Assembly: GCF_040610475.1 (NCBI RefSeq)
Contig: NZ_JBEXMJ010000009.1
Location: 124,001-188,000, forward strand
Length of the DNA: 64,000 bases
Direction of reading: 5' to 3'
From: Actinopolymorpha sp. NPDC004070
Lineage (GTDB): Bacteria; Actinomycetota; Actinomycetes; Propionibacteriales; Actinopolymorphaceae
Shown here: positions 42,266 to 51,385 of the stretch, in pieces
Layout of the letters: each line of letters begins with the position of its first letter
Numbering within the stretch: the first letter of the stretch is position 1
Notes under the pieces: generated by a model
The model's database searches: none
Seen by the model: only the letters and a program-made list of their open reading frames with translations
What the model was told of the DNA's origin: nothing
Made by a program: the position numbers and the translations under genes

Positions 42266-42692
42266 AGTCGCGGTCGACCTCGACCTCGTATGTCTCACCG
42301 GAGTAGGGACCCGGCTGGAATCCGGCTGCGGACAGCTCCGGATTCTTGGCCAGCGCACCGCCGGACTCCACCGCCGCGGGGTAGGCCTTGACCTTGGTCT
42401 TCGCGGGATCGAACCACGACTGCCCGGTGGCGATCTCGAACTCCCACCCGTGCCAGGGACAGCGGATGATCTCTCCGCGCATGATGTAGTCGTAGTTCCC
42501 GGGCTTGTCCGAGCGGACCAGTCCCGAGGTCACTCCCTCACACATCGGACCGCCACCGTGCGGGCACAGATTGCGAATTGCATAGAAGTTTCCGTTGACG
42601 TTGAAGACGCCGACCGACCTCCTGGCAATCTCAACCACCTTCCGGTGGCCGGGAGGTATTTCATCGACCGTCGCCACCACGTACTTCGTCAC
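42246..42692 (-). CDS. Rieske-type [2Fe-2S] ferredoxin
   Basis: A 148-residue iron-sulfur protein. The cluster ligands are C43/H45 in CPHGGG and C78/H81 in CPWHGW. GTG at 42692 has AAGGAGG six bases before it. It lacks the non-haem iron domain of oxygenase alpha subunits, which are about 400 residues, so it acts as an electron carrier or small subunit. The reductase gene overlaps its 3' end. No oxygenase gene is present in the operon, so the oxidised partner is unclear. Confidence 0.88.
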   Translation of the reverse strand: MTKYVVATVDEIPPGHRKVVEIARRSVGVFNVNGNFYAIRNLCPHGGGPMCEGVTSGLVRSDKPGNYDYIMRGEIIRCPWHGWEFEIATGQSWFDPAKTKVKAYPAAVESGGALAKNPELSAAGFQPGPYSGETYEVEVDRDYVVVNI

Positions 42693-42809
42693 ATTACCTC
42701 CTTGTGCGGGCGGCGTCGGCCGCCTTCTGAAGCCTGGTCCTGCCGTTCGATGCAAGCGCGTCGACGTGTCTCAAGCGTCATCGGGTTGCTCCCAACTCGG
42801 CGGGTACGG

Positions 42810-43733
42810 TCATTTGATACCGGTCATGGAGATTCCGCGGGTGAAGTACTTCTGTGCGAACACGAAGACCAGAACGGTCGGAATGATGGCCAGCGTGGCT
42901 CCGGCCATGAGCGGGCCGTACTGAGTGCTGTCCTGGGTCTGGAAGAACGCCAACCCGACAGGGACGGTGAACTTGTCGACATCGCTGAGATACACCAGGG
43001 GGCCGAAGAAGTCGTTCCAGACATTGACGAAGGTCAGCACCGCGAGGGTGGCCAGTGCCGGCTTCGACAACGGCAGGATGATGCTCACGAAGATTCGGAA
43101 GTGGCTCGCCCCGTCGACAAGCGCGGCCTCGTCGTACTCCCTGGGGATGGTCAGGAAGAACTGGCGGAGCAGGAAGGTGCCGAAGGTGTTGGCGACGATC
43201 GGCGGGATGATCAAGGGGAAGTGGGTGTTGATCAGACCGGTCTCGACGTAGGCCGAGTACAGCGGCAGCACCATCAGCATGTCCGGGATCATCAGCGATG
43301 CGAGCAGCAAACCGAAGGCGGCGTCCCGCCCGCGAAACTGCAACCTCGCGAAGCCGTACGCACCCAGGGCACACACGCACAGCCGGCCGAGGATCACCAG
43401 AACCGTGATGTAGGCGCTGTTCCCCAGGAACCGAAGGAACGGCAGGACGCCGTTGTTGATCAGGTAGGCGTAGTTTTCGCCGGTGAACGGATGGGGGAGG
43501 AGGCGTGGCGTCAGGCTGATCACGTCGCCCGGCTCCTTGAACGAGCTCGACAGCATCCACAGGAACGGGCCGATGGCGACGATCGCCACAAGGACGCACG
43601 CGACGTAGACGGCCGTCGGCGCCAGAATCCCACCCGACCGGTGCCGTCGCCGTCCGCCGCCCGCATCGCCCTCCGGCATCGTCGGCCGTCGTTGCTCGAT
43701 CTGTTCGCGAGCAAGAGTCTCGTCGATCGTCAC
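42810..43733 (-). CDS. Carbohydrate-type ABC permease (MalG type) of the Rieske/amidohydrolase operon
   Basis: A 307-residue permease with six predicted helices. Its docking loop is EYDEAALVDGASHFRIFVSI, followed by FVNVWNDFFGPLVYL. GTG at 43733 overlaps the previous stop (GTGA), so the two permeases are coupled. As in the sulfatase operon no ATPase is encoded beside it. Confidence 0.87.
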   Translation of the reverse strand: MTIDETLAREQIEQRRPTMPEGDAGGGRRRHRSGGILAPTAVYVACVLVAIVAIGPFLWMLSSSFKEPGDVISLTPRLLPHPFTGENYAYLINNGVLPFLRFLGNSAYITVLVILGRLCVCALGAYGFARLQFRGRDAAFGLLLASLMIPDMLMVLPLYSAYVETGLINTHFPLIIPPIVANTFGTFLLRQFFLTIPREYDEAALVDGASHFRIFVSIILPLSKPALATLAVLTFVNVWNDFFGPLVYLSDVDKFTVPVGLAFFQTQDSTQYGPLMAGATLAIIPTVLVFVFAQKYFTRGISMTGIK

Positions 43734-44671
43734 TGGTAGAACACCCACCTCTTCGACAACCGGTTCTGGATCCACGTGACCGCGAGAAGGATCGCGAACA
43801 GCGCGACGGCCAGCGCCGAGGCGTACCCCATCTTTCGCAGCGTGAAGGCCTGGTACCAGAGGTGGTAGATGTATACGTACGTGCCGTCTCCCGGTCCGCC
43901 ACCGGTCATCACCAGGATGAGCGCAAAGACCTGAAACGATCCGATCGTCTGCAGGATCGACAACATGAAGATCGTCGGCGTGAGGAACGGCAAAGTCACG
44001 TGAACGAATCGTGAGAGCCGGCCGGCTCCGTCGAGGGTTGCCGCTTCGATCAACGACTCGGGCACCCCCTGGAGACCCGCCAGGATGATGATCATGTTGA
44101 AGCCCATGTTCGCCCAGATAGCCGTGACGATCACTGCGGCCATCGCGGATGCGGGCTCGCCCAGCCAGTGCGGTCCAGTGATGCCGAACGCGGCCAGGAT
44201 CGCGTTGATGATGCCGTACTGGTCACTGAACACCCACCGGCTGACGACGCCGACAGCGACCAGAGACGTGACGTACGGCAGGAAGATCAATGCCCGGATG
44301 ACAGCCATCCCCCGGAGCCGGTTGTTGACCAGCAAGGCCAGGGCGATCCCGATGACTATGCCGACCGGGACGTAGCCGACCGTGTAGATGAGTGTGTTGA
44401 TCAGGCTCCGGCCGAAGAGTGGATCGCTCCCGGAGAACATCTGCTCGTAGTTGGCCAGGCCGGTGAACTTCGGCGCCGACAGACCGTCCCAGTCCGTGAA
44501 GCTTGTCACCAGCGTCGGCGCGACCGGGATGACGTTGAAGGCCAGTGTCCCGAGCACGACCGGTCCGACGAACATCCAGCCACGGAGGTTGCCACGCCCC
44601 GATCCGTGGTGCCGCACCTGCCCCCTGGCTGCCTTGTCCGCCGGCACCTGGATGGCCTGTTCGGTGGTCAC
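43730..44671 (-). CDS. Carbohydrate-type ABC permease (MalF type) of the Rieske/amidohydrolase operon
   Basis: A 313-residue permease. The docking loop reads ESLIEAATLDGAGRLSRFVH. The GTG start overlaps the stop of the binding protein (GTGA), an arrangement repeated at its 3' end. With the partner permease it forms the channel of a sugar-type importer. Confidence 0.87.
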   Translation of the reverse strand: MTTEQAIQVPADKAARGQVRHHGSGRGNLRGWMFVGPVVLGTLAFNVIPVAPTLVTSFTDWDGLSAPKFTGLANYEQMFSGSDPLFGRSLINTLIYTVGYVPVGIVIGIALALLVNNRLRGMAVIRALIFLPYVTSLVAVGVVSRWVFSDQYGIINAILAAFGITGPHWLGEPASAMAAVIVTAIWANMGFNMIIILAGLQGVPESLIEAATLDGAGRLSRFVHVTLPFLTPTIFMLSILQTIGSFQVFALILVMTGGGPGDGTYVYIYHLWYQAFTLRKMGYASALAVALFAILLAVTWIQNRLSKRWVFYQ

Positions 44672-46071
44672 TTCTTCGTGACCTTCAGGTCGGGATCGGT
44701 GAGCGCTCCTCCCTTCTCGAGCAACTCCTTGCCTTTGCTCCCGTTCCAGCTGCGTTTCTTGATCTCGGCGTTGACCGCGGCACGTCCCCGTTCGAGGTAC
44801 TCGGAGGTGGCGAGCTTGCCGCTCATCAGGTTGTTGGCATTGGTGCCTTCGACGAAGGAGTCGGCAAGGGCCGTGCCGATGGGCCCCCGAGGGAACGGCA
44901 CGTCGACCGGATGCCCGCCGGCGTCACCCAGTGTCTCGGCCCAGACCTTGGAAGTCTTCGGGCGTGGATGGTCGGTGAACGCCGCGCTCGTGGCCACTTC
45001 GGTCAGCGCCGGGACGGCGAACTGCGCCTTGGCCATCACCTCCGACGCTGCCTTGCCACACAGCGCCTTCATGGCCAGGAAGGCGGCCTGTGGATCCTTG
45101 GTCGTCTTCGGGATGACCCACGTGCGGGAGTAGTTCTTCGTCATGGCGAAGAGCGGAGTCTTCGGCCAGGGCATGATGTCCCAGTCGATGTCGCGGCTGA
45201 TCTGAGAGCTTACGTCCATGGCCTGCCACGTCATGGCGAGTTTGCCCGCGTTGAACAGGGGCAGGAATTCCACGTCGGCGGTGGGGGAGTACCCCTCGCG
45301 AATATAGGAAACCTGCTTGTCGATCGCGGCCAGGGTCTCCGGCTTGCCGTAACCGCATTCGGTCTGGTTATCGTACAGCGCGGTGTCGCCGGCGCCGTAT
45401 GCGGTGGGCTGGATCGTGTTGACCGCGTACTGCAGACCGTAGACGTCGGTGCGTCTACCGTTCTTCTTCGTCAGCTTCCTGACTGCCGCGTCGAACTCGT
45501 CCCAACTCCACGCATCGGACCATGAGGTCGGCGCCGTGAGCCCGGCGTCGGCAAACAGCTTCTTGTTGTAGTAGAGCGCGTTGGCGCTCATGCCCGGCGT
45601 GATGGAGAACTGGTATCCCTCGACGGCAACCTTCGTGGTGAAGGTCGGGCTGTACCGGGCGAGATCGAAGCCCATGCTGTCATCGAGCATCATCTTGTCC
45701 AGCTGCAGGATCTTGCCATTTGTCGCCAGGTCGTACACGCGGTCGTCGTCGATACGCTGCAGATCGGCTGTGGTACCGGAAGAGAACTGCAGCATGACAC
45801 TCGCCCAGTCGTCACCCGGCGCGGGCTTCCACACGATCTTGATCTTGTGTTCGTCGAGGCTTTCCTTCTGCGCTGCCGCGATCATGTCCTTGAACATCTT
45901 CTGGGTTGCGGGATTACCCACGGAACTGAAAGTCACCTCTGTCCAGCCTGCCGACGTCCCGGACGACCGCGAGCCGCACGCGGTCACCGAGGTGCCGACG
46001 GCGCCGGCGACAGCCAGCCCGAGGCTTCCTTGGAGCAATCGACGACGGGTGAGAAAAGGGCCACAGGTCAT
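44668..46071 (-). CDS. Sugar-type ABC substrate-binding lipoprotein, first gene of the Rieske/amidohydrolase operon
   Basis: A 467-residue family-1 binding protein. The N-terminus has a Tat motif (TRRRLLQGSLGLAVAGAVG) and a lipobox (VTACG). Conserved stretches are SANALYYNKKLFADAGL and NAGKLAMTWQAMDVS, as in sugar binders. It begins the leftward operon, about 95 bp after a consensus promoter. Although the family normally binds sugars, the enzymes downstream are of aromatic or decarboxylase type, so the ligand may be a glycoside or sugar acid. Confidence 0.87.
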   Translation of the reverse strand: MTCGPFLTRRRLLQGSLGLAVAGAVGTSVTACGSRSSGTSAGWTEVTFSSVGNPATQKMFKDMIAAAQKESLDEHKIKIVWKPAPGDDWASVMLQFSSGTTADLQRIDDDRVYDLATNGKILQLDKMMLDDSMGFDLARYSPTFTTKVAVEGYQFSITPGMSANALYYNKKLFADAGLTAPTSWSDAWSWDEFDAAVRKLTKKNGRRTDVYGLQYAVNTIQPTAYGAGDTALYDNQTECGYGKPETLAAIDKQVSYIREGYSPTADVEFLPLFNAGKLAMTWQAMDVSSQISRDIDWDIMPWPKTPLFAMTKNYSRTWVIPKTTKDPQAAFLAMKALCGKAASEVMAKAQFAVPALTEVATSAAFTDHPRPKTSKVWAETLGDAGGHPVDVPFPRGPIGTALADSFVEGTNANNLMSGKLATSEYLERGRAAVNAEIKKRSWNGSKGKELLEKGGALTDPDLKVTKK

Positions 46072-46166
46072 GCTGCTCGGTCTCCCTTGACAAGCGCTCC
46101 GACGGGGGGAGCACAGCTCGCGAAGGTCTGCGCAGTGCTGCGGGCTGTTGATCTTCGGTGTGGCTG

Positions 46167-46195
46167 AGTATTGGCTCGCCTACCGAGGGTGTCAA
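46167..46195 (-). promoter_or_regulatory. Promoter of the Rieske/amidohydrolase operon
   Basis: On the leftward strand TTGACA (46195-46190), a 17-bp spacer and AATACT (46172-46167) match a vegetative promoter well. It lies about 96 bp before the binding-protein start. Confidence 0.65.
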
Positions 46196-46202
46196 GCATC
46201 GT

Positions 46203-46220
46203 TCGGAATGTGGATTCCGA
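46203..46220. promoter_or_regulatory. Perfect palindrome upstream of the operon promoter
   Basis: TCGGAAT, four bases (GTGG), then ATTCCGA form an exact 7+4+7 inverted repeat. It ends 7 bp from the -35 on the upstream side, where an activator would bind. The regulator is not encoded beside it; the nearest candidates are the IclR gene at 51386 and the LacI gene at 30526. Confidence 0.6.
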
Positions 46221-46243
46221 GATGTGGAACGTGCACGAGAGCG

Positions 46244-48412
46244 TCAGTCAGTCCCGCGGGCCTTCTTGTGCGCACGATGGCGGTGCAGGATCGGTTCGGT
46301 GTAGCCGTTCGGCTGCTCGAGCCCTTCGAACACGAGCGCGCGAGCCGCCTGGAAGGCCTCGCCGTCGAACCCCGGCGCCATCGGTGTGTACGTCGGATCG
46401 GCGGCATTCTGCTGGTCGACGACCATGGCCATCCGGCGCAGTGTCTCCTCGACCTGATCTGCCGTGACCACGCCGTGGTGCAGCCAGTTGGTCAGGTGCT
46501 GCGCCGAGATCCGGCATGTCGCCCGGTCCTCCATCAGCGGTTCGCCGGTGATGTCCGGGACCTTGGAACAGCCGACACCGGCGTCGACCCACCGGACGAC
46601 GTACCCGAGAAGCGACTGGCAGTTGTTCTCGATCTCGCGCTGCCGCTCCTCGACGGTCCAGGTCGGTTCGGCCAGCGGAAGCCGCAGCAGCTCGGCTCGG
46701 TTCCGGCGGCGACCGCCGGCCGCGATCTTCTCCTGTGTGGCCCTGACGTCCACCTGGTGGTAGTGCAGGGCGTGCAGGGTTGCGGCGGTGGGAGACGGCA
46801 CCCAGGCGCAGCTCGCGCCGGCCCGTGGCTGAGCGATCTTCGTGTCACACATGGCCGCCAGACTGTCCGGCGCAGGCCACATGCCCTTGCCGATCTGTGC
46901 TCTGCCGAGGAGCCCGCACTCGATGCCGATGTCGACGTTGAGGTCCTCGTACGCGGAGATCCACGTCTCCCGCTTCATGTCCTGCTTGCGCACGACCGGC
47001 CCGGCGAGCATGGAGGTGTGGATCTCGTCGCCGGTGCGGTCCAGGAATCCGGTGTTGATGAACACCACCCGATCTCGCGCCGCCTCGATGCATGCCTTGA
47101 GGTTCAGCGACGTGCGCCGCTCCTCGTCCATGATTCCGACCTTGATGGTCAACCGCGGCAGACCGAGGAGTTCCTCGACGCGATCGAACAGGTCGACGGT
47201 GAAGGCCACCTCTTCAGGACCGTGCATCTTGGGCTTCACGACGTACATCGCGCCGGTCAGGGAGTTCGGCCTGTTCGAGCCGACACGGAGGTCGCGCAGA
47301 CTGCCGAGCGCTGTCATCACCGCGTCCAGGATGCCCTCCGGCACCTCGTGACCACCGCGGTCGAGAACGGCGTTCGTGGTCATCAGGTGGCCGACCTGCC
47401 GGACGAACAGGAGTGACCGTCCGCGCAGGATCACCTCCTCGCCGGACAGCGAGGTGCAGCTGCGGTCGGGATTCATCGAGCGCGTGAACGTGCGGCCGCC
47501 CTTGGTGACCTCTGCCGAGAGCGTCCCCTCCATCAGCTGCAGCCAGTTGCGATAGCCGACGACCTTGTCGTCGGCGTCGACGGCCGCCACGGAGTCCTCC
47601 AGGTCCATGATGGTGGAGACCGCGGACTCGACGAGCAGGTCCTTCACGCCGGCGGGGTCGGCGGCGCCCACGGCGTCGTCGCGATCGAGCCGGATCTCCA
47701 CGTGGAGGCCATGGTGCACAAGCACCACAGCCTCCGGCTCCCGTACCTGTCCGCGGTAGCCGACGAACTGACCCGGCTCGGCCAGACGGAGGACGTCGTC
47801 CCCGGCCGTGACGGCGAGACCATCGCTGTCGACGAAATAGGACGTGGCGTCGGCATGGGACCCGCCGGCGAGTCCGAAGTGCTCGTCCAGGAACGCCCGG
47901 CCGCGGGAGATCACCTCGGCGCCGCGGACCTTGTTGTACTCCCGGCCGGGAGCGAGGTCGCCCTCGCGCGGAACCACGTCCGTGCCGTACAGGGCGTCGT
48001 ACAGGGATCCCCAGCGCGCGTTGACGGCGTTGGTGGCGAATCGCGCGTTCAGCAACGGGACAACCAGCTGTGGGCCGGCGATCCGCGTCACCTCGTCGTC
48101 GACGCCACTGGTCACCACCTCGACAGTCTCCGGCTCCTCGAGGAGGTAGCCGATCTCGCGAAGAAAGCGCTCGTACGAGGTCGGGTCGTCCATGCCGGGG
48201 TTCCGGCGGTGCCACTGGTCGATCGTGGACTGGAGCTCTCTCCGTCGCGTCAGCAAGTCACCGTTGCGGGGCGCGAACTCCTCGATCAGGTCAGCAAGCC
48301 CTGTCCAGAAGGCTTCCGGATCTGTGTCTGTGCCCGGCAGCGCCTCCACCTCGACGAACCGGTGCAGGGTAGGGGCGACGGTCAGTCCTCCCGGAACCGC
48401 GTGCGCTTTCAT
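46244..48412 (-). CDS. glcB: Malate synthase G
   Basis: A 722-residue enzyme that condenses glyoxylate with acetyl-CoA to malate. The length and motifs are those of isoform [36 protein letters not shown], the Mg-binding and catalytic acids in [20 protein letters not shown], and [23 protein letters not shown] at 48412 has GGGGAG ahead of it; an in-frame GTG at 48430 has no ribosome site. It is the last stable gene before the operon promoter at 46167, and 333 bp of regulatory sequence separate it from the divergent hydrolase-like gene. A glyoxylate-producing pathway nearby would explain the location. Confidence 0.95.
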   Translation of the reverse strand: MKAHAVPGGLTVAPTLHRFVEVEALPGTDTDPEAFWTGLADLIEEFAPRNGDLLTRRRELQSTIDQWHRRNPGMDDPTSYERFLREIGYLLEEPETVEVVTSGVDDEVTRIAGPQLVVPLLNARFATNAVNARWGSLYDALYGTDVVPREGDLAPGREYNKVRGAEVISRGRAFLDEHFGLAGGSHADATSYFVDSDGLAVTAGDDVLRLAEPGQFVGYRGQVREPEAVVLVHHGLHVEIRLDRDDAVGAADPAGVKDLLVESAVSTIMDLEDSVAAVDADDKVVGYRNWLQLMEGTLSAEVTKGGRTFTRSMNPDRSCTSLSGEEVILRGRSLLFVRQVGHLMTTNAVLDRGGHEVPEGILDAVMTALGSLRDLRVGSNRPNSLTGAMYVVKPKMHGPEEVAFTVDLFDRVEELLGLPRLTIKVGIMDEERRTSLNLKACIEAARDRVVFINTGFLDRTGDEIHTSMLAGPVVRKQDMKRETWISAYEDLNVDIGIECGLLGRAQIGKGMWPAPDSLAAMCDTKIAQPRAGASCAWVPSPTAATLHALHYHQVDVRATQEKIAAGGRRRNRAELLRLPLAEPTWTVEERQREIENNCQSLLGYVVRWVDAGVGCSKVPDITGEPLMEDRATCRISAQHLTNWLHHGVVTADQVEETLRRMAMVVDQQNAADPTYTPMAPGFDGEAFQAARALVFEGLEQPNGYTEPILHRHRAHKKARGTD

Positions 48413-48744
48413 GAGGGCTCCCCATTCCACAGTGCGAAATCAAGATTCCTTATCTTGAAGTTCGAACATACAGGGCTTCGACACCTGCCGTCGCTCGGAG
48501 GACGAAGACGGCCGACCGCTCACAAGCGGGGCGCGTGGGAGGTTCTGCGGTTCGCCGGCCACGGCCGCCGTCGGCTGCTGGCCGTTTGTGGTCCGCTACT
48601 GGAGCTGTCGGTCGTGGAATCGAGGTTTTACGATACGAAATCAGTCCTCTAGGTCCGGCGGCTCCGCCGAGCACCGCGGAGCTCCTGTCGGCTCTCGACA
48701 TGCCAAGACGTGCACGCTGACGACCCAGGAATGAGGAACAGCTG
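48413..48744. promoter_or_regulatory. Divergent control region between malate synthase and the hydrolase-like gene
   Basis: No gene is present. An exact inverted repeat, TCAAGAT, five bases, ATCTTGA (48440-48458), lies 28 bp before the malate synthase start and could be a repressor site. An A/T-rich patch at 48626-48640 (TTTTACGATACGAAA) lies about 105 bp before the hydrolase-like gene and contains the direct repeat ACGATACG. Neither has an assigned regulator. Confidence 0.55.
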
Positions 48745-51333
48745 ATGAGTGCTTCGGCCGGTCATGACGCTTCGACGGTCCTCGTTGTCGTGGACCCGGC
48801 GAGTTCGGCGGCAGGCGAGTCTCCGGTGCAGTGGTCGGTCGGCTACCTGACCGACGTGCTGGAGGGGGCGGGGGTCGTCGTGCGGCGGGTCGACGCCCAG
48901 GACACGGACCGGGCCGATGTCGTGGTTCAGATTGGTGGCGGAAACAGCGAGGGCCCTGCCGAGTCGTTCGAAGTACGCCGCCCGGACGGTGCCGACGGAC
49001 CGGTGAGGGTGAGCGGGGCGGATGCGCGCGGTGTGGCGTACGGCGTGCTCGAGCTCGCCGACCGGGTGCGCTACGCCGACGACCCGGTGGCCCTGCTTCG
49101 CGGCACCGAACCGGAGAGCAAGCAGCCGGCGACGCCGGTGCGCAGCATCCTGCGTACGTTCACCAGTGACGTCGAGGACAAGCCGTGGTTCAACGACCGT
49201 GAGTTCTGGTCGGAGTACCTCACCGAACTCGCAGTCAACCGCGTCAACCGTTTCCAGTTGGCGTTCGGCATGCAGTACAACTACGGCCATCACCCGGCGA
49301 CGGAGAACTACTTCTGCTTCCCGTACCCCTTCCTGCTCGACGTTCCCGGCTTCGACGTCAGCGTGGGCAACGTGCCGGCCGAGGAGCGCGACGCCAACCT
49401 CGCCATGCTGCGGTTCATCAGTGACGAGGCGAAGAAGAGGGGGATCCACTTCCAGCTGGGGCTGTGGAACCACGCCGACGACCAGGGCGAGGGATCGGCG
49501 CCGCGCTACCCCGTCAGCGGCATCACCCCGGACAACCACGCGGACTACTGCGCTGCCGCACTCAATCTCCTGCTGCGGGAATGTCCGTCGATCGACGGGC
49601 TGACGATGCGGGTGCACTACGAGGGTGGCATCCCGGAGCCGGACCATGAGGCGTTCTGGCAGACGGTGATGGGAGGTGTGGCCTCGGTGGGACGCCCGCT
49701 CGAGATCGACATGCACGCCAAGGGTGTGGACGAGGCGCTGCTCGACATTGCCCGCGGCACCGGGTGCCGAGTGGTCGTGTCGGCGAAGTACTGGGCAGAG
49801 CACCAGGGCCTGCCCTACCACCAGACGACGATCAGGGAACGCGAACGCGCCACCAAGGAACGCGGGACCGGGCTGATGGCGATCACCGCGCACCAGCGCC
49901 GGTTCACCCGCTACGGCTACGGTGACTTCCTGCGTGAAGGCAGCGACGTGGGACTGATCTTCCGCATCTGGCCGGGCACTCAGAAGGTGCTGCTGTGGGG
50001 AGATCCGGTGCTGGCGGCCGGGTACGGGCGGCTGGGCACCCTCGGCGGCGCGCTGGGGATCGAGTGGTGTGAGCCCCTCAGTTTCAAGGGCCGGAAGAAC
50101 ACCGGACACCTCGACGGCAGGGATCCGTACGCCGATCCTGCGTTGCGACTGGACGGACAGGACTGGCGGAAGTACCGCTACTCGTACCGGCTGTGGGGGC
50201 GGCTGCTCTACGACCCGGACGCCGATCCCGAGCAGTGGAGGCGGTTCCTGAGGTCGGAATTCGGCGACGCGGCCGAGGCGGTCGAGAACGCCCTGGCGCC
50301 GGCGAGCCGGGTGCTCCCGTTGGTGACCGTCGTGCACGGCATCGGCGCTTCCAACAACGGCTACTGGCCGGAGATGTACCTCAACATGCCGATTGCCGGT
50401 GGGCCGAACGCCGACCACTACCGCGGTGACACGGCGGCCCCGCCCACCTTCGGTGGAGTGAGCTCGTTCGACCCGAGTCTGTTCTACAAGGTGGACGAGT
50501 ACGCCGACGACGTGGTCGCCGGCCGTCGCGACGGTCGGTACTCCCCGATGGAGGTGGCCGACTGGCTGGACAGGCTCGCCGAGGAGGCCGAGCAGAGCCT
50601 CGCCGCTGCCCGGGACAAGTCGGCCCGTGCCGAGGACCCGGAGTTCCGGCGGGTGGCGATCGATGTGGCGGCCCAGGCCGGGCTGGGCAGGTTCTTCGCC
50701 GGTAAGTTCCGGGCGGGTGTGGCGTACGCACTGCACGAGCGGACGGGCGACGCCCGGCACCTGGGGGAGGCGGTGGCGGCCTACCGGGCGGCGCGGGACG
50801 CCTGGGCGAACGTGGCGGAGGTGACCACGGGCACCTACCGGCCGGACCTCACCTTCGGCGATCTGCGCTCCGAGCACGGGCACTGGGCCGACCGGCTACC
50901 GGCGATCGAGGAGGACCTGGCCGACCTCGAACGGCGATTCGAACAGGCGAGGACAGCCGAAGTCGCCGCGGAGGGGAAACTTCCGCAGGTCCCGTCGGCC
51001 GAACGGGTCCGGTTCGAGCACACTCCACCGCCGCCGTTCGTCAGGGGCGAAGAGGTACGGATCGAGCTCACACCGAGTGCGTCGTTCGGCGGAACGGTGG
51101 TCTGCCATTACCGGCATCTCAACCAGGGCGAGGACTTCAGGACCGTCGACATGAGCCCGGAGAGCGGCGACGTCCTCGGAACGACTGTCGGCGGTGACTA
51201 CACCGATTCCGACTATGCCCTCGTCTACTACTTCACCGTGCACCACCCGGGTGGCGACGCGTGGATTCTCCCCGGACTGGACCAGACGCTGGCCAACCAG
51301 CCGTATCACGTGGTTCGCCAGAAGCTCGACTGA
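48745..51333 (+). CDS. Cytoplasmic glycoside-hydrolase-like protein of unassigned family
   Basis: An 862-residue protein without a signal peptide. Residues about 1-115 form the N-terminal alpha/beta domain seen in GH20 and GH67 enzymes (SFEVRRPDG, VSGADARGVAYGVLELADRV). A TIM barrel follows (WFNDREFWSEYLTELAVNRV, IHFQLGLWNHADD, LTMRVHYEGG). Residues about 470-740 are helical (YSYRLWGRLLYDP, GRFFAGKFRAGVAYALHERT), and a C-terminal beta domain closes the protein. This order recalls alpha-glucuronidases, but the expected GH67 catalytic motifs are not evident to me. It probably cleaves an imported oligosaccharide. A 14-bp hairpin terminator follows. Confidence 0.65.
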   Translation: MSASAGHDASTVLVVVDPASSAAGESPVQWSVGYLTDVLEGAGVVVRRVDAQDTDRADVVVQIGGGNSEGPAESFEVRRPDGADGPVRVSGADARGVAYGVLELADRVRYADDPVALLRGTEPESKQPATPVRSILRTFTSDVEDKPWFNDREFWSEYLTELAVNRVNRFQLAFGMQYNYGHHPATENYFCFPYPFLLDVPGFDVSVGNVPAEERDANLAMLRFISDEAKKRGIHFQLGLWNHADDQGEGSAPRYPVSGITPDNHADYCAAALNLLLRECPSIDGLTMRVHYEGGIPEPDHEAFWQTVMGGVASVGRPLEIDMHAKGVDEALLDIARGTGCRVVVSAKYWAEHQGLPYHQTTIRERERATKERGTGLMAITAHQRRFTRYGYGDFLREGSDVGLIFRIWPGTQKVLLWGDPVLAAGYGRLGTLGGALGIEWCEPLSFKGRKNTGHLDGRDPYADPALRLDGQDWRKYRYSYRLWGRLLYDPDADPEQWRRFLRSEFGDAAEAVENALAPASRVLPLVTVVHGIGASNNGYWPEMYLNMPIAGGPNADHYRGDTAAPPTFGGVSSFDPSLFYKVDEYADDVVAGRRDGRYSPMEVADWLDRLAEEAEQSLAAARDKSARAEDPEFRRVAIDVAAQAGLGRFFAGKFRAGVAYALHERTGDARHLGEAVAAYRAARDAWANVAEVTTGTYRPDLTFGDLRSEHGHWADRLPAIEEDLADLERRFEQARTAEVAAEGKLPQVPSAERVRFEHTPPPPFVRGEEVRIELTPSASFGGTVVCHYRHLNQGEDFRTVDMSPESGDVLGTTVGGDYTDSDYALVYYFTVHHPGGDAWILPGLDQTLANQPYHVVRQKLD

Positions 51334-51350
51334 GAAGGATCCGAGTGAAT

Positions 51351-51380
51351 GGGCCCGGCGCCCCGTGGGGCGCCGGGCCC
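51351..51380. terminator. Bidirectional hairpin terminator
   Basis: GGGCCCGGCGCCCC and its exact complement GGGGCGCCGGGCCC meet across a two-base gap, giving an unusually strong stem. It lies between the ends of the hydrolase-like gene (51333) and the convergent IclR gene (51386) and can stop both. Confidence 0.85.
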
Positions 51381-51385
51381 GCGCT

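Noticed and set aside
48649..50883. A 744-codon minus-strand open frame
   Set aside because: It is antisense to the hydrolase-like gene and has no recognisable domain or ribosome site.
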